Part shown: positions 41,352 to 51,832 of the stretch, piece by piece
How positions within the stretch are numbered: the first letter of the stretch is position 1
How the letters are laid out: each line of letters begins with the position of its first letter
NCBI GenBank assembly: GCA_019794795.1
Contig: JAIMFC010000003.1
Coordinates: forward strand, 124,001-188,000
Length of the DNA: 64,000 nucleotides
Reading direction: 5' to 3'
Origin: Streptococcus gallolyticus
GTDB taxonomy: Bacteria; Bacillota; Bacilli; Lactobacillales; Streptococcaceae
The notes under the pieces: model-generated
What the model was told of the DNA's origin: nothing
The model's input: the letters and a program-made list of their open reading frames with translations, nothing else
Database searches by the model: none
Translations under genes and position numbers: made by a program

Positions 41352-43247
41352 ATGGTACGTTTACAAGATGATTTTTATGATGCCATCAATGGCGAATGGG
41401 AAAAAACAGCTGTCATTCCTGATGACAAACCACGCACGGGTGGGTTTTCAGACTTGGCGGACGAAATTGAAGACTTGATGATTGCTAAAACGGATGACTG
41501 GTTGGCAGGCAAGGATTTACCAGAAGACGCGATTTTGCAAAACTTTGTCAAGTTTCATAAGCAAGTGGCGGATTTTAACAAGCGTGAAGAAGTGGGAGTG
41601 ACACCTGTCCTTCCTTTGATTGAAGAATACAAAGAATTGCCCTCCTTTGCTACATTTGCAGAGAAAATTGCTGAATATGAAATGAAAGGCAAGCCTAATT
41701 ATCTGCCATTTGGTGTAGCACCAGACTTTATGAATGCCCAACTCAATGTCCTCTGGGCTTACGCTCCAAATACCATTTTGCCAGATACGACCTACTACGA
41801 AGAAGGTCATGAAAAGGGGAAAGAGCTTCTTGCCAAATGGCGTGCTTGTGAGGAAGAATTGCTTCCAAAATTTGGCTTTACAGCAGAAGAAATCAAGGAT
41901 ATGCTGGACAAGATTTTGGAATTGGATGCCAAACTTGCCCAATACGTCCTTTCTAGCGAAGAGTCTTCAGAGTATGTCAAACTCTACCACCCATACGACT
42001 GGGCAGACTTTACCAAGCTCGCCCCAGAGTTGCCATTGGATGCTATCTTCACTCAGATTTTAGGGACGCTACCAGATAAGGTTATCGTACCAGAAGAGCG
42101 CTTTTGGACAGACTTTGCGGCGGAATTCTACTCTGAAAAGAACTGGCCTTTGCTCAAGGCTTTCTTGGTTCATAGCGCCGCAACAGGATTCAATAGCTAT
42201 TTGACGGATGACATCCGTGTGCTTTCAGGAGCTTATGGTCGTGCCTTGTCAGGAACGCCGCAAGCTATGGATAAGAAGAAAGCAGCTTATTATTTAGCAC
42301 AAGGTCCTTACAATCAAGCCTTGGGGCTCTGGTATGCGGCTGAAAAATTCTCCCCAGAAGCTAAGGCAGATGTGGAGGCCAAGGTGGCTACCATGATCCA
42401 AGTTTACAAGGATCGCTTGACTAAAAATGACTGGCTCAAACCAGAGACGCGTGACAAGGCTATTACCAAGCTGAATGTCATCACACCACATATCGGTTAC
42501 CCAGAAAAATTGCCTGACACCTATGCTAAGAAAATAATCGATGAACATCTTAGCCTGGTTGAAAATGCGCAAAATTTGGCCAAGGTATCGATTGCTCATT
42601 CATGGAGTAAGTGGAACCAGCCTGTTGATATGACAGAATGGGGGATGCCTGCTCACATGGTCAACGCCTACTACTCACCACAGAAGAACCAAATCGTCTT
42701 TCCAGCCGCTATTTTGCAGGCGCCTTTCTACTCACTTGAGCAGTCATCATCAGCTAACTATGGCGGAATTGGTGCGGTTATCGCCCACGAAATTTCCCAC
42801 GCTTTTGATACAAATGGTGCTTCCTTTGACGAACACGGTAGTCTCAATAACTGGTGGACAGATGAGGATTATGCTGCCTTCCAAGAGCGGACAGACAAGG
42901 TTGTTGCCCAGTTTGACGGGATTGACTACGCAGGTGGAAAGGTCAATGGTAAGTTGACCGTGTCTGAAAACGTGGCAGATTTGGGCGGTCTGGCAGCAGC
43001 CCTTGAAGCGGCTAAGAAGGATGCAGATTTTTCTGCGGAAGAATACTTTACGAACTTTGCTCGCATTTGGCGGATGAAGGCGCGTGAGGAATACTTGCAA
43101 CTTTTGATTTCGGTTGACGTTCATGCACCAGGAAAACTCCGTACTAATGTGCAGTTGCCAAACTTTGATGACTTCATTGAGACCTTTGAGGTGAAAGAAG
43201 GCGATGGCATGTGGCGCTCAGCAGAAGACCGTGTTATTATTTGGTAA
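41352..43247 (+). CDS. pepO: M13-family endopeptidase PepO
   Basis: 631 residues from ATG 41,352 with AAGGGAGGAAA; the frame upstream to 41,295 has no ribosome site. Zinc site HEISH followed by ENVADLGGLAAAL, then the terminal NVQLPNFDDF...MW. No signal peptide, as usual for streptococcal PepO. It degrades peptides and in some species acts on host proteins. Confidence 0.93.
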   Translation: MVRLQDDFYDAINGEWEKTAVIPDDKPRTGGFSDLADEIEDLMIAKTDDWLAGKDLPEDAILQNFVKFHKQVADFNKREEVGVTPVLPLIEEYKELPSFATFAEKIAEYEMKGKPNYLPFGVAPDFMNAQLNVLWAYAPNTILPDTTYYEEGHEKGKELLAKWRACEEELLPKFGFTAEEIKDMLDKILELDAKLAQYVLSSEESSEYVKLYHPYDWADFTKLAPELPLDAIFTQILGTLPDKVIVPEERFWTDFAAEFYSEKNWPLLKAFLVHSAATGFNSYLTDDIRVLSGAYGRALSGTPQAMDKKKAAYYLAQGPYNQALGLWYAAEKFSPEAKADVEAKVATMIQVYKDRLTKNDWLKPETRDKAITKLNVITPHIGYPEKLPDTYAKKIIDEHLSLVENAQNLAKVSIAHSWSKWNQPVDMTEWGMPAHMVNAYYSPQKNQIVFPAAILQAPFYSLEQSSSANYGGIGAVIAHEISHAFDTNGASFDEHGSLNNWWTDEDYAAFQERTDKVVAQFDGIDYAGGKVNGKLTVSENVADLGGLAAALEAAKKDADFSAEEYFTNFARIWRMKAREEYLQLLISVDVHAPGKLRTNVQLPNFDDFIETFEVKEGDGMWRSAEDRVIIW

Positions 43248-43263
43248 TGTATTGATAGATAAT

Positions 43264-43294
43264 AGAGGTTGGATAGCTTGTCCTTCCTCTTCTT
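43264..43294 (+). terminator. Terminator after pepO
   Basis: AGAGG-TT-GGA pairs with TCC-TT-CCTCT over TAGCTTG, followed by TCTTTT. Confidence 0.6.
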
Positions 43295-43533
43295 TTGTAC
43301 CTGTTAAAGATTAGGATAATGAGAGAATATTTTTCCAACAAAACATGGAAAAAAGGCTTTGGTCTATATAATTTAATAATATAAAACAAAATAGTATAAA
43401 TTGTAGAAAAATGATATTTATCATACAAATTATTGCATAAAAATATTGAGTTTTAATAGAAATGTGCTAAAATGAAGTGAAGAAAGATCGTAGTTAATAT
43501 ATTATATATAACACGTAGAAAGATGAGGAAAAA

Positions 43534-44214
43534 ATGGACGCAAGACTTAATCCCTACCCACCTCTGATTGACTTCTTAGCTCAAGTCATGGGGAGAGAGA
43601 CAGAGATTGTATTACAAGATTTTACTGATGGCCTTGACCATTCTTTGGTATATATAAAAAATAATTTATCAGGTCGTAAAGTTGGCGCCCCAGCTACCGA
43701 TTTGATTTTGGAAATCTTGCAATCAAAGGTTTACTTGGAGGAGGATTACGTTGTCAATTACCGTACAAGATCAATTGCCGGGAAAGAAATGTATTCATCA
43801 AGTTATTTTATTAAAGACCAAGGCCAGTTGATTGGTGCTATCTGTATCAATGTTGACAAGACAAAATTGCTTGCTCTAAAAAATCTATTTGAAAGCACCC
43901 TAGTTAGCTTGAAAGAATCTCTCCAAATTACCGATGAACCGCATCAACAAGGTGGTTTCTCTGCAATTGAGAATTTCTATGAAACAGCGGATCAGTTGAT
44001 TGAGGATATTATTATCCGTGAAACACAAGGTAAGGACTTGACCAAACACCGCATGACACGCACGGAAAAAATTGCGATTGTCCGCTCTCTCTATCAGAAA
44101 GGGTTCTTTGATTTTAAAGATGCCGTTTCTAAGACAGCAGAAGCCTTCCGGATGTCAGAAGTTTCTATTTACAAATACATTCAACAAGTCAAACAAGAAG
44201 AAAATGCAGATTAA
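43534..44214 (+). CDS. YheO-like PAS/HTH transcriptional regulator
   Basis: 226 residues, ATG 43,534 behind GATGAGGAAAAA. N-terminal YheO-like PAS domain (about 5-125; NPYPPLIDFLAQVMGRETEIVLQDF, SLVYIKNNLSGRKVGAPATDL) and C-terminal HTH (about 175-220; TRTEKIAIVRSLYQKGFFDFKDAVSKTAEAFRMSEVSIYKYI). Target unknown; members are single-copy regulators of amino-acid or purine-related genes. Its promoter lies in the AT-rich 43,440-43,520. Confidence 0.85.
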   Translation: MDARLNPYPPLIDFLAQVMGRETEIVLQDFTDGLDHSLVYIKNNLSGRKVGAPATDLILEILQSKVYLEEDYVVNYRTRSIAGKEMYSSSYFIKDQGQLIGAICINVDKTKLLALKNLFESTLVSLKESLQITDEPHQQGGFSAIENFYETADQLIEDIIIRETQGKDLTKHRMTRTEKIAIVRSLYQKGFFDFKDAVSKTAEAFRMSEVSIYKYIQQVKQEENAD

Positions 44215-44238
44215 GTTAGACGAAAGTCTAGCTTTTTC
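44214..44238 (+). terminator. Terminator with GAAA tetraloop
   Basis: AGTTAGAC (44,214-44,221), GAAA, GTCTAGCT (44,226-44,233), T run; overlaps the regulator's stop region. Confidence 0.8.
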
Positions 44239-44307
44239 TTGTAGCAAAAATCAGAGTCTTTCTTTTGTTTTTGCTATAATGGTCACTAAAAGAAAAGGGG
44301 AAAAGTC

Positions 44308-45132
44308 ATGACAGTTGGATTGATCTTAGAAGGTGGCGGTATGCGTGGTTTGTATACAGCTGGCGTTTTGGATGCGGGAATCAAGGTTGACGGTGTGATT
44401 GGCGTTTCGGCAGGAGCCCTTTTGGGTGTCAACTATGTATCGGGCCAGCGTGGGCGAGCACTTCGTTACAACAAGAAGTATATTTCCTATCCAAATTACA
44501 TGGGTTTTCGTGCGTGGTTGAAAACGGGAAATATAGTCAACAAAGACTTTACCTACTATGAAATTCCCATGAAACTAGACATCTTTGATGAAAAAGCTTT
44601 TGAAGAATCGGGGGGGAGAGTTTTACGTGGTGGCGACAGAAATGTCATCAGGTCAGCCAGAGTATTTTCAGATTGATAATGTTTTTGAGCAAATGGAGCC
44701 ATTTTGAGCCAGTTCAGCCTTACCAGTGGTGTCAAAAATGGTAGAGTGGCAGGGGAAACAGTGTTTGGACGGTGGCTTGTCAGATAGCATTCCTGTTGAA
44801 TTTGTCCGTAGTCTGGGCTTCGACAAGTTAATTGTTGTTTTAACCCAGCCCAGGGACTATCGGAAGAAAGCCTCTAGTGGACGGACCTACAAATATTGCT
44901 CTACCGAAAATATCCAAACTTTGTTAAGGTGGTTTCCTTACGTTACAATCAGTCTGTTGAGCGTGTGTTGGAACTGGAAAAAGCAGGAGCACTCTTTGCC
45001 ATTCGTCCGCAAGAAGCCTTGAAAATCGGCCGTCTGGAAAAGGATCCAAAAAAATTCCAAGAAATCTATGACAGAGGCTTGGAGGATGGTTGTAAGGTAA
45101 TGGCGGAATTGCAACATTGCTTGGAAAAATAA
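44308..45132 (+). pseudogene. Patatin-like phospholipase gene with several frameshifts
   Basis: Pieces in three frames align as one patatin-family protein of about 280 residues. The N-terminal frame has the oxyanion hole GGGMRG and GVSAG catalytic Ser motif, and stops at 44,676 after a run of six G (44,610-44,616). The next piece (MVSKMVEWQGKQCLDGG) holds the DGG catalytic Asp motif, and the last (from about 44,896) the C-terminal helices. The frame breaks fall at the G run, near 44,705 (stop in EQMEPF) and near 44,890. The gene is inactive unless the sequence has errors; the broken protein would end before the second half of the active site. Confidence 0.85.
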
Positions 45133-45139
45133 GAAATAG

Positions 45140-45170
45140 CCCACCAAAATAAAACTTGGTGGGGATTTAC
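45140..45170 (+). terminator. Bidirectional terminator
   Basis: CCCACCAA (45,140-45,147) and TTGGTGGG (45,156-45,163) pair; serves the convergent patatin and MFS genes. Confidence 0.75.
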
Positions 45171-45174
45171 TTTC

Positions 45175-46395
45175 TTAAGCTGTTTGTGTCAGGTATTTTT
45201 CTTGCTTGAGATTGCTGATACTCATCAAGGCAAGGAAGCTGATGAGGTAAAGGCTGGCGAGGAACATCATGACCATGGAGACACTTGAAGCATCAAGAAT
45301 CATGCCGATGATAACAGATGAGAAGCCTCCGACTGCGCGGCCGACGTTGAGGATGACATTATTGGCTGTGGAGCGAATGTGATGTGGATAGAGGCGGGTA
45401 ATCATGGCACCGTATCCTGCAAACATCCCATTGACGAAGAAACCGACGATTGCGCCACCAATCAGCATAGCTGTCATAGAGTTGGCAAATTGGAAGAGGT
45501 AGACGCAGACTGCGGAAGCGAGCAAGAAGCCACCATAGACGATTCGCGGTCCAAATTTATCCAAAAGTTGACCGAAGACCAGCATGCCGACACACATTCC
45601 AAGAATGGTCGCAATCATCCATAGTGAAGAATTTTTCACAGAGATGTTGAGGCTAGTTTGGATAATGGTTGGCAGCCAGTTCATCATTCCGAAGTAGCCT
45701 GCGATTTGTACAGTTGTCATGACCATAAGAGCTAGGGTTTGAGCAGTCAGGGCAGGTGTTTTGAAGAGTTCATGGATATTGATGGGAGCTTTTTTCTCAG
45801 CGGCTGTTTGCCCATTGTCTAAGATATTTTGAACATCAATGGTTAACTGCATCCAGATGACCAGGAGGATTGGCAAGAGCCCAAAGAGGAAGAGCCCCTT
45901 CCAGCCGAGGGCAGGAGCTAACCAGCCTGCAAGAAGTGCAGAGGAGATAGAGCCCACTTGACCGGCAATACCGTTGAGTGATGATAAGCGTCCCATTTTG
46001 CTCGCAGGGACAATGCCTGCCATAATGGCAATGGCAACACCGTATTCGCCACCAACTCCGATACCAGCGATAAAGCGCATGAGGTAGAGATAAGGCAGGT
46101 TTTGAGTGAAGAAAATCAATCCTGTAGCAACCGAGAAGATGATAATGGTTAGTTTGAAAATCTTGAATTTATTGTAGCGATCAGCCAAGAGTCCAAAGAG
46201 GGGCCCGCCGACTAACATGCCCAAGTTGGTAATGGTTCCAATCCAGCCAGCTTGGGCCGCTGAAATATTAAGGTCGGTGATAATGGTTGACATGGAAAAG
46301 GCTAGAAACATAACATTCAAGTCGTCTGTTCCAGACGCGACAATAGCAGCAACTAGCGCCCGCCAGTTGTTTTTATCAAGTTGTAGTGATGACAT
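45175..46395 (-). CDS. MFS transporter (aromatic-acid/sugar-acid symporter type)
   Basis: 406 residues, 12 hydrophobic segments, with GLLADRYNKFKIFK (loop 2-3) and GVGGEYGVAIAIMAG in helix 5. Resembles the AAHS and sialate/benzoate MFS branches. Start MSSLQLDKNNW with GGAG upstream. Substrate not evident; no catabolic genes adjoin it. Confidence 0.85.
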   Translation of the reverse strand: MSSLQLDKNNWRALVAAIVASGTDDLNVMFLAFSMSTIITDLNISAAQAGWIGTITNLGMLVGGPLFGLLADRYNKFKIFKLTIIIFSVATGLIFFTQNLPYLYLMRFIAGIGVGGEYGVAIAIMAGIVPASKMGRLSSLNGIAGQVGSISSALLAGWLAPALGWKGLFLFGLLPILLVIWMQLTIDVQNILDNGQTAAEKKAPINIHELFKTPALTAQTLALMVMTTVQIAGYFGMMNWLPTIIQTSLNISVKNSSLWMIATILGMCVGMLVFGQLLDKFGPRIVYGGFLLASAVCVYLFQFANSMTAMLIGGAIVGFFVNGMFAGYGAMITRLYPHHIRSTANNVILNVGRAVGGFSSVIIGMILDASSVSMVMMFLASLYLISFLALMSISNLKQEKYLTQTA

Positions 46396-46507
46396 TCATC
46401 TTCTCCTTTTAATGATGGCTCACAGGCCAGCTTTATTAAAATATGGGCAGAAGTCACAAAGTGACCTAAATAGTAATGTCATACGCCAATCAAGCGGGTA
46501 AAGAAAA

Positions 46508-46533
46508 GAGCCTGAGACTTTTGTCCCAGGCTC
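46508..46533. repeat. GAGCCTG...CAGGCTC intergenic hairpin
   Basis: An 11-bp stem (46,508-46,518 with 46,523-46,533, one mismatch) around TTTT in the 368-bp gap between MFS and leuS. From memory this hairpin type is frequent in S. suis intergenic DNA. It resembles a terminator for the minus strand. Confidence 0.6.
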
Positions 46534-46674
46534 CTATAAACGTACAAAAATAAGCGGTTTTCCCCTAGGAAACCTTTTTGAGCGCTTATATGCCTCACGG
46601 GACATGATTAAAGCAGTATGTCATTTGGAAATAGTATAGAGGAAGTTGACCTTCTTGTCAAGAAAAATTTCGCT

Positions 46675-46731
46675 AAAGCTGATTATTGCTTGAATTTTCA
46701 GCTTTTTTATTAGTCTTATTCATGATATAAT
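46675..46731 (+). promoter_or_regulatory. Terminator and leuS promoter region
   Basis: AAAGCTGA (46,675-46,682) and TCAGCTTT (46,698-46,705) plus T run form a hairpin that could end upstream transcription; TGATATAAT (46,723-46,731) is an extended -10 for leuS. I saw no T-box in this leader. Confidence 0.6.
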
Positions 46732-46763
46732 AAAAAGAACGATATTTTTTGGAGAATCATAAA

Positions 46764-49265
46764 ATGGCAAATTTTAATCACAAAGAAATTGAGCCCAAAT
46801 GGCAGAAATTCTGGGCTGACAATCACACATTTAAAACAGGAACAGATGCAGAAAAGCCAAACTTTTATGCGCTAGACATGTTCCCTTATCCATCTGGTGC
46901 AGGCCTTCACGTTGGTCACCCAGAGGGTTATACTGCGACAGATATTCTCAGTCGTTACAAGCGTGCCCAAGGCTACAACGTCCTTCACCCGATGGGATGG
47001 GATGCCTTCGGCCTCCCTGCAGAGCAGTACGCTATGGACACTGGTAATGACCCAGCAGAATTTACAGCAGAAAACATTGCTAACTTTAAGCGTCAAATTA
47101 ACGCCCTTGGCTTTTCTTATGACTGGGACCGCGAAGTTAACACAACTGATCCAAACTACTATAAATGGACACAATGGATCTTCACAAAACTTTATGAAAA
47201 AGGCCTGGCTTATGAAGCTGAAGTACCTGTCAACTGGGTAGAGGAATTGGGAACAGCTATCGCCAACGAAGAGGTCCTTCCTGACGGAACATCTGAACGT
47301 GGTGGCTACCCAGTTGTCCGCAAACCAATGCGCCAATGGATGTTGAAAATCACAGCCTACGCAGAACGTTTGCTGGAAGATTTGGAAGAAGTAGACTGGC
47401 CAGAATCAATCAAGGATATGCAGCGCAACTGGATTGGTAAATCAACTGGTGCTCATGTGACCTTCAAGATCAAGGACACAGATAAGGACTTCACTGTTTT
47501 CACAACTCGTCCAGATACCCTATTTGGTGCGACCTACGCTGTCCTTGCCCCTGAGCATGACTTGGTTGATAGCATTACATCGCCTGAGCAGGCAGAAGCT
47601 GTGGCAGAGTACAAACGCCAAGCTTCTCTTAAATCAGATTTGGCCCGTACAGACCTTGCCAAAGACAAGACAGGTGTTTGGACAGGTGCCTACGCGATTA
47701 ACCCAGTCAATGGTCGTGAAATTCCAATCTGGATTGCGGACTATGTGTTGGCAAGTTACGGAACAGGTGCTATCATGGCGGTTCCTGCCCACGATGAGCG
47801 TGACTGGGACTTTGCCAAACAGTTTGGCTTAGACATCATTCCAGTTTTGGAAGGTGGCAATGTAGAAGAAGCGCCTTACACAGAAGATGGTTCCCACATC
47901 AACTCTGATTTCCTAGACGGTCTTAACAAGGAAGAAGCTATTGCTAAAATGGTGGCTTGGTTGGAAGAAAATGGTCTCGGTCAGGAGAAAATTTCCTATC
48001 GTCTCCGTGACTGGCTCTTCAGCCGTCAACGTTATTGGGGTGAGCCAATTCCAATCATCCACTGGGAAGACGGGACATCTACAGCAGTACTAGAAAATGA
48101 GCTACCTCTGGTATTGCCAGTAACAAAAGACATCCGCCCTTCAGGTACAGGTGAGTCACCGCTTGCCAACCTGACAGACTGGTTGGAAGTGGTGCGTGAA
48201 GATGGTGTTAAAGGTCGCCGTGAGACCAACACTATGCCACAGTGGGCTGGTTCAAGCTGGTATTACCTCCGCTATATTGATCCACACAATGATGAGAAAT
48301 TGGCAGACGAGGAGCTTCTTAAAGCTTGGTTGCCAGTAGATATCTACATCGGTGGTGCTGAGCACGCGGTCCTTCATTTGCTTTATGCTCGTTTCTGGCA
48401 TAAGTTCCTTTATGACATCGGTGTAGTGCCTACTAAGGAGCCATTCCAAAAACTCTTTAACCAAGGGATGATTTTGGGAACAAGTTACCGTGATAGCCGA
48501 GGAGCCCTCGTGGCTACTGATAAGGTTGAAAAACGCGACGGTTCATTCTTCAACATCGAAACTGGTGAAGAGCTTGAACAAGCGCCAGCCAAAATGTCTA
48601 AATCCCTCAAAAACGTTGTCAACCCTGACGATGTGGTTGAGCAGTACGGTGCCGACACCCTTCGTGTTTACGAAATGTTCATGGGCCCACTTGATGCGTC
48701 AATCGCCTGGTCAGAAGAAGGCCTTGAAGGTAGCCGTAAGTTCCTTGACCGTGTTTATCGCCTCTTGACGACTAAAGAGATTGTGGCGGAAAATAGCGGA
48801 GCGCTTGATAAAGTCTACAATGAAACTGTGAAGACGGTGACAGAGCATATCGAAGACCTGAAATTCAACACGGCTATCGCCCAGCTCATGATTTTTGTCA
48901 ATGCAGCCAACAAGGAGGATAAGCTCTACGTCGAATACGCCAAAGGCTTTGTCCAATTGATTGCCCCATTTGCACCACACTTGGCAGAAGAACTCTGGCA
49001 GGGCCTTGCAAATACAGGCCAGTCAATTAGCTATGTCGCATGGCCAACATATGACGAAAGCAAGCTGGTAGAAAGCGAAGTGGAAATCGTTGTCCAAATC
49101 AAGGGCAAGGTAAAAGCTAAATTGACTGTAGTCAAAGATTTGAGCACGGAAGAGTTAGAAACTGTGGCTCTGGCAAACGACAAGATCAAATCTGAAATTA
49201 ATGGGAAAGATATTGTCAAGATTATCGCAGTACCGAATAAATTGGTTAACATTGTGGTAAAATAA
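46764..49265 (+). CDS. leuS: Leucyl-tRNA synthetase
   Basis: 833 residues from ATG 46,764 with GGAG (a TTG at 46,749 is in frame but is part of the leader). HIGH-type motif [19 protein letters not shown]1 editing domain (about 225-420; [12 protein letters not shown]), KMSKS in [15 protein letters not shown], anticodon-binding domain to the end. Charging of leucine tRNA; no peculiarity seen. Confidence 0.97.
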   Translation: MANFNHKEIEPKWQKFWADNHTFKTGTDAEKPNFYALDMFPYPSGAGLHVGHPEGYTATDILSRYKRAQGYNVLHPMGWDAFGLPAEQYAMDTGNDPAEFTAENIANFKRQINALGFSYDWDREVNTTDPNYYKWTQWIFTKLYEKGLAYEAEVPVNWVEELGTAIANEEVLPDGTSERGGYPVVRKPMRQWMLKITAYAERLLEDLEEVDWPESIKDMQRNWIGKSTGAHVTFKIKDTDKDFTVFTTRPDTLFGATYAVLAPEHDLVDSITSPEQAEAVAEYKRQASLKSDLARTDLAKDKTGVWTGAYAINPVNGREIPIWIADYVLASYGTGAIMAVPAHDERDWDFAKQFGLDIIPVLEGGNVEEAPYTEDGSHINSDFLDGLNKEEAIAKMVAWLEENGLGQEKISYRLRDWLFSRQRYWGEPIPIIHWEDGTSTAVLENELPLVLPVTKDIRPSGTGESPLANLTDWLEVVREDGVKGRRETNTMPQWAGSSWYYLRYIDPHNDEKLADEELLKAWLPVDIYIGGAEHAVLHLLYARFWHKFLYDIGVVPTKEPFQKLFNQGMILGTSYRDSRGALVATDKVEKRDGSFFNIETGEELEQAPAKMSKSLKNVVNPDDVVEQYGADTLRVYEMFMGPLDASIAWSEEGLEGSRKFLDRVYRLLTTKEIVAENSGALDKVYNETVKTVTEHIEDLKFNTAIAQLMIFVNAANKEDKLYVEYAKGFVQLIAPFAPHLAEELWQGLANTGQSISYVAWPTYDESKLVESEVEIVVQIKGKVKAKLTVVKDLSTEELETVALANDKIKSEINGKDIVKIIAVPNKLVNIVVK

Positions 49266-49287
49266 GCAGTGTATATCAAAATAACAT

Positions 49288-49316
49288 GAGAGAGGCTTGC
49301 CTCTCTCTTATTTTTT
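49288..49316 (+). terminator. Terminator after leuS
   Basis: GAGAGAGGC pairs with GCCTCTCTC, followed by TTATTTTTT. Confidence 0.85.
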
Positions 49317-49492
49317 AAAAAAATCAAAATATGAACATTTACCTAGAAAGATGTTTCTTTTATAAGAAAAATACAGAATTGGATAAAGTGTTCAATAAAA
49401 ATAGGTTCGTAAATAAGTTATAAAAACCATAATAAACAAATTTGATTCATAAAAACAATTGTGAACGGCCGGTTATTGCTAAATTATAAAGG

Positions 49493-49520
49493 TTGTTTTA
49501 TAGGAAATATTCGTTATAAT
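49493..49520 (+). promoter_or_regulatory. Promoter of the DUF5648 secreted protein
   Basis: TTGTTT (49,493-49,498) and TATAAT (49,515-49,520) with 16-bp spacing, ahead of GAAAGGGG. The 220 bp before it are AT-rich without an ORF. Confidence 0.5.
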
Positions 49521-49540
49521 AAAAACGAAAGGGGTTTAAT

Positions 49541-50755
49541 ATGAAAAAAAATAAACTAATATTAGCATTGGGTGCGATGCTATTTGCTAGTATGCTAGGG
49601 GTAACAGCTCAGGCAGACACACCGCTCTATCGTCTATATAATAAAGGACTTAAAGTGCATCTTTATACCAAAGATACAAACGAATACGCTGTTTTGGCAA
49701 CTCGTGGTTGGTCGCAAGAAGGTGTCGCTTGGAATACTGAAGATCAGCAAGGTGAGCCTGTTTACCGCTTGTATAACCGTGGCCTCAAAGTACACCTTTA
49801 TACCAAAGATGCTAATGAGTATGCTGTTTTGGCAACTCGTGGTTGGGCACAAGAAGGTGTAGCCTTCCGTTCATTTGGGGAAACGCCTGTTTACCGCTTG
49901 TATAACCGTGGTCTCAAAAAGCACCTTTATACCAAAGATGCTAATGAGTATGCTGTTTTGGCAACTCGTGGTTGGGCACAAGAAGGTGTTGCATTTATGG
50001 CTTTGAGCAATAAAAAGGTGGACGCTGAGAAACCAGTAAAACCAGCAGAAGTTGAGAAATCAGTTTACCCAGCTCAACCAGAAAAAGTTTTTGGTGTGAC
50101 AGTTGAATACAAAACAACTGATGGGACAACTCCGTTTAATGGATTTACAAACGAGAAAAACCAAAGCTCAATGTTGGTTTCAAGCGAATCCCCATTTTAC
50201 TTGTACCAAGTACTAGGCTACAAAGTGAAATCAGTGACATTGTGGACAGCAAAAACTGCAAGCAATGGGGAAATTGAGAAAGTGAGAAAACTTCCATATT
50301 CTATTCCAGATACGACACAAATTACCTACGAACAATTTGAACCATTGGCAAGCCATACTGGTGCAAACCAGTTCTTTGTTGAACTCGTCTGGGAAAAAGA
50401 TTTATATGCTGAAAATCCAACTGAGTATGATGTCCATGTTAGATATATTGCTGAAAATGGTGAAAAAATTTTTAAAGGACAGCTGGATGAAGTTGGAAGT
50501 ATGTCAATCGGAGGTGTAACAATTAGGCGCGGAGAGGTAGCTTCTTTACCAAAACCGTCAGGTTATAAAGTAAAATCTGCAATTTTAATGACAGCCACTT
50601 CGGATGCTTTTGGTGTGCACAAAGGTGAGATTGTTATGGCTCCAGTCGAAAACAATCAGACGGGAGAATTGCCATTTTCTACTTTGGACAAGCTTTATGT
50701 TAAAACAAAGCACAAAGGATTGTATATTTGGGAAGTTACGTGGGGAAAGGAATGA
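49541..50755 (+). CDS. Secreted protein with three DUF5648-type repeats
   Basis: 404 residues, ATG 49,541 with AAAGGGG. Signal peptide 1-26 (ends AQA-DTP). Three repeats of about 40-47 residues (about 27-70, 71-115, 116-155): (V/L)YRLYN.GLK.HLYTKD.NEYAVLATRGW.QEGVA, the DUF5648 pattern found in secreted proteins of gram-positives with a likely carbohydrate-binding fold. The rest (about 185-404) holds two MucBP/Big-like beta domains (TVEYKTTDGTTPF, DVHVRYIAENGEKIF). No LPXTG or lipobox, so it is released or wall-associated by binding. The second and third repeats are nearly identical at the DNA level. Confidence 0.8.
   Translation: MKKNKLILALGAMLFASMLGVTAQADTPLYRLYNKGLKVHLYTKDTNEYAVLATRGWSQEGVAWNTEDQQGEPVYRLYNRGLKVHLYTKDANEYAVLATRGWAQEGVAFRSFGETPVYRLYNRGLKKHLYTKDANEYAVLATRGWAQEGVAFMALSNKKVDAEKPVKPAEVEKSVYPAQPEKVFGVTVEYKTTDGTTPFNGFTNEKNQSSMLVSSESPFYLYQVLGYKVKSVTLWTAKTASNGEIEKVRKLPYSIPDTTQITYEQFEPLASHTGANQFFVELVWEKDLYAENPTEYDVHVRYIAENGEKIFKGQLDEVGSMSIGGVTIRRGEVASLPKPSGYKVKSAILMTATSDAFGVHKGEIVMAPVENNQTGELPFSTLDKLYVKTKHKGLYIWEVTWGKE
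49745..49990 (+). repeat. Near-identical DNA repeats within the DUF5648 gene
   Basis: GTTTACCGCTTGTATAACCG starts at 49,760 and again at 49,889, and the two following 100-bp stretches are almost the same, implying recent duplication or gene conversion. Confidence 0.7.
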
Positions 50756-50764
50756 TAGGATAGT

Positions 50765-50790
50765 CCAGCTTTATGCTGGCCTTTTTGTTT
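50765..50790 (+). terminator. Terminator after the DUF5648 gene
   Basis: CCAGC (50,765-50,769), TTTAT, GCTGG (50,775-50,779), then CTTTTTG. Confidence 0.7.
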
Positions 50791-50917
50791 TCCGTCTCTT
50801 CCTAGCTATGCTAGTGATTCCATAGAGCTTCCAGCGTGGTATCAAAAAACACCTCCAAAGAAGATAAGATAAAAATGGTTTCCCGAGCACTCATCAAAAT
50901 CATCAAGGAGTTCTCTC

Positions 50918-51164
50918 GTGAAAGAGGATAATCAACGTTTATCACATACCACATGGAATTGTAAGCACCATATTGCTTTCGCTCCCAAATATCGGCCAAA
51001 TTATCTATGGCAGATACAAAGCTAGTATCGGCAAAATTATTCGCAATCTATATGAGCTAAAAGGGACCATCATCAATTACAAGAAGACAGGGGAGCAGAT
51101 CAGCTCCCTTTGTTTGAGACGGGAGATTCATTTACTGGAGAATCTAATAACAAGAGATAATTAA
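50918..51164 (+). pseudogene. IS200/IS605-type transposase (TnpA) remnant
   Basis: Reads VKEDNQRLSHTTWNCKHHIAFAPKYR, then after a lost base QIIYGRYKASIGKIIRNLYELKG, the N-terminal half of IS200-type Y1 transposase including the HHIAFAPKYR (HUH-like) region. The rest, including the catalytic Tyr, is missing; a hairpin GGGAGC...GCTCCC (about 51,089-51,106) and an unrelated frame follow. The flanks 50,791-50,917 and 51,165-51,294 hold no gene I recognise. Confidence 0.7.
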
Positions 51165-51294
51165 AGGACAGTGCTTTAGCACTAGCTTGGGAAAGTGGTA
51201 CGAGAGGAGGCCAATTGGGTGGTTTTTTGGTTTTATAGTTGCAGAACAAAACACCAGTTCACACTGATGGTTTTGATTGTGATATACTATTGTC

Positions 51295-51825
51295 ATGAAA
51301 TTTACACAAGAAGAAAAAGAGTTTTATATGCGTGAGGCCTTGAATGAGGCTGAAAAGTCGCTGGTCAAGGAAGAGATTCCTATTGGTTGTATCATCGTCA
51401 AGGATGGTGTCATCATTGGTCGTGGGCACAATGCGCGTGAGGAGCTCAATCAAGCAATCATGCACGCAGAAATCATGGCAATCAATGAAGCCAATGTGAC
51501 GGAAGGCAACTGGCGCTTGCTAGACAGTACGCTTTTTGTGACCATTGAGCCCTGTGTCATGTGCAGTGGAGCGATTGGGCTGGCGCGCATTCCTCGGGTC
51601 ATTTATGGTGCGACCAACCAAAAATTTGGTGGAGCAGGAAGTCTCTACCATATCTTGACAGATGAACGCCTCAATCACCGCGTAGAGGTGGAGACAGGTG
51701 TTCTTGCCGAAGAATGTACGAGCCTTATGAAAGATTTTTTTCGGCAGGGACGGAAAAAGAAAAAGGCGGCTAAGCTTTTAGCCCAACAAGAGGCAAATAG
51801 TGATATAAGTGGAAATAATTTTTAG
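51295..51825 (+). CDS. tadA: tRNA-specific adenosine deaminase
   Basis: 176 residues, ATG 51,295. Zinc deaminase motifs HAEIMAI (His and catalytic Glu) and PCVMCSGAI (two Cys). Converts A34 to inosine in tRNA-Arg. Basic tail KKKKAAKLLAQQEANSD. It is followed by a separate zinc-controlled gene. Confidence 0.95.
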   Translation: MKFTQEEKEFYMREALNEAEKSLVKEEIPIGCIIVKDGVIIGRGHNAREELNQAIMHAEIMAINEANVTEGNWRLLDSTLFVTIEPCVMCSGAIGLARIPRVIYGATNQKFGGAGSLYHILTDERLNHRVEVETGVLAEECTSLMKDFFRQGRKKKKAAKLLAQQEANSDISGNNF

Positions 51826-51832
51826 AATGATA

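Noticed and set aside
46396..46763. T-box riboswitch in front of leuS
   Set aside because: I found no specifier stem or T-box bulge consensus; only an ordinary hairpin and promoter.
50811..50999. Minus-strand 62-codon frame near the IS200 remnant
   Set aside because: Antisense of transposase remnant; no family match.
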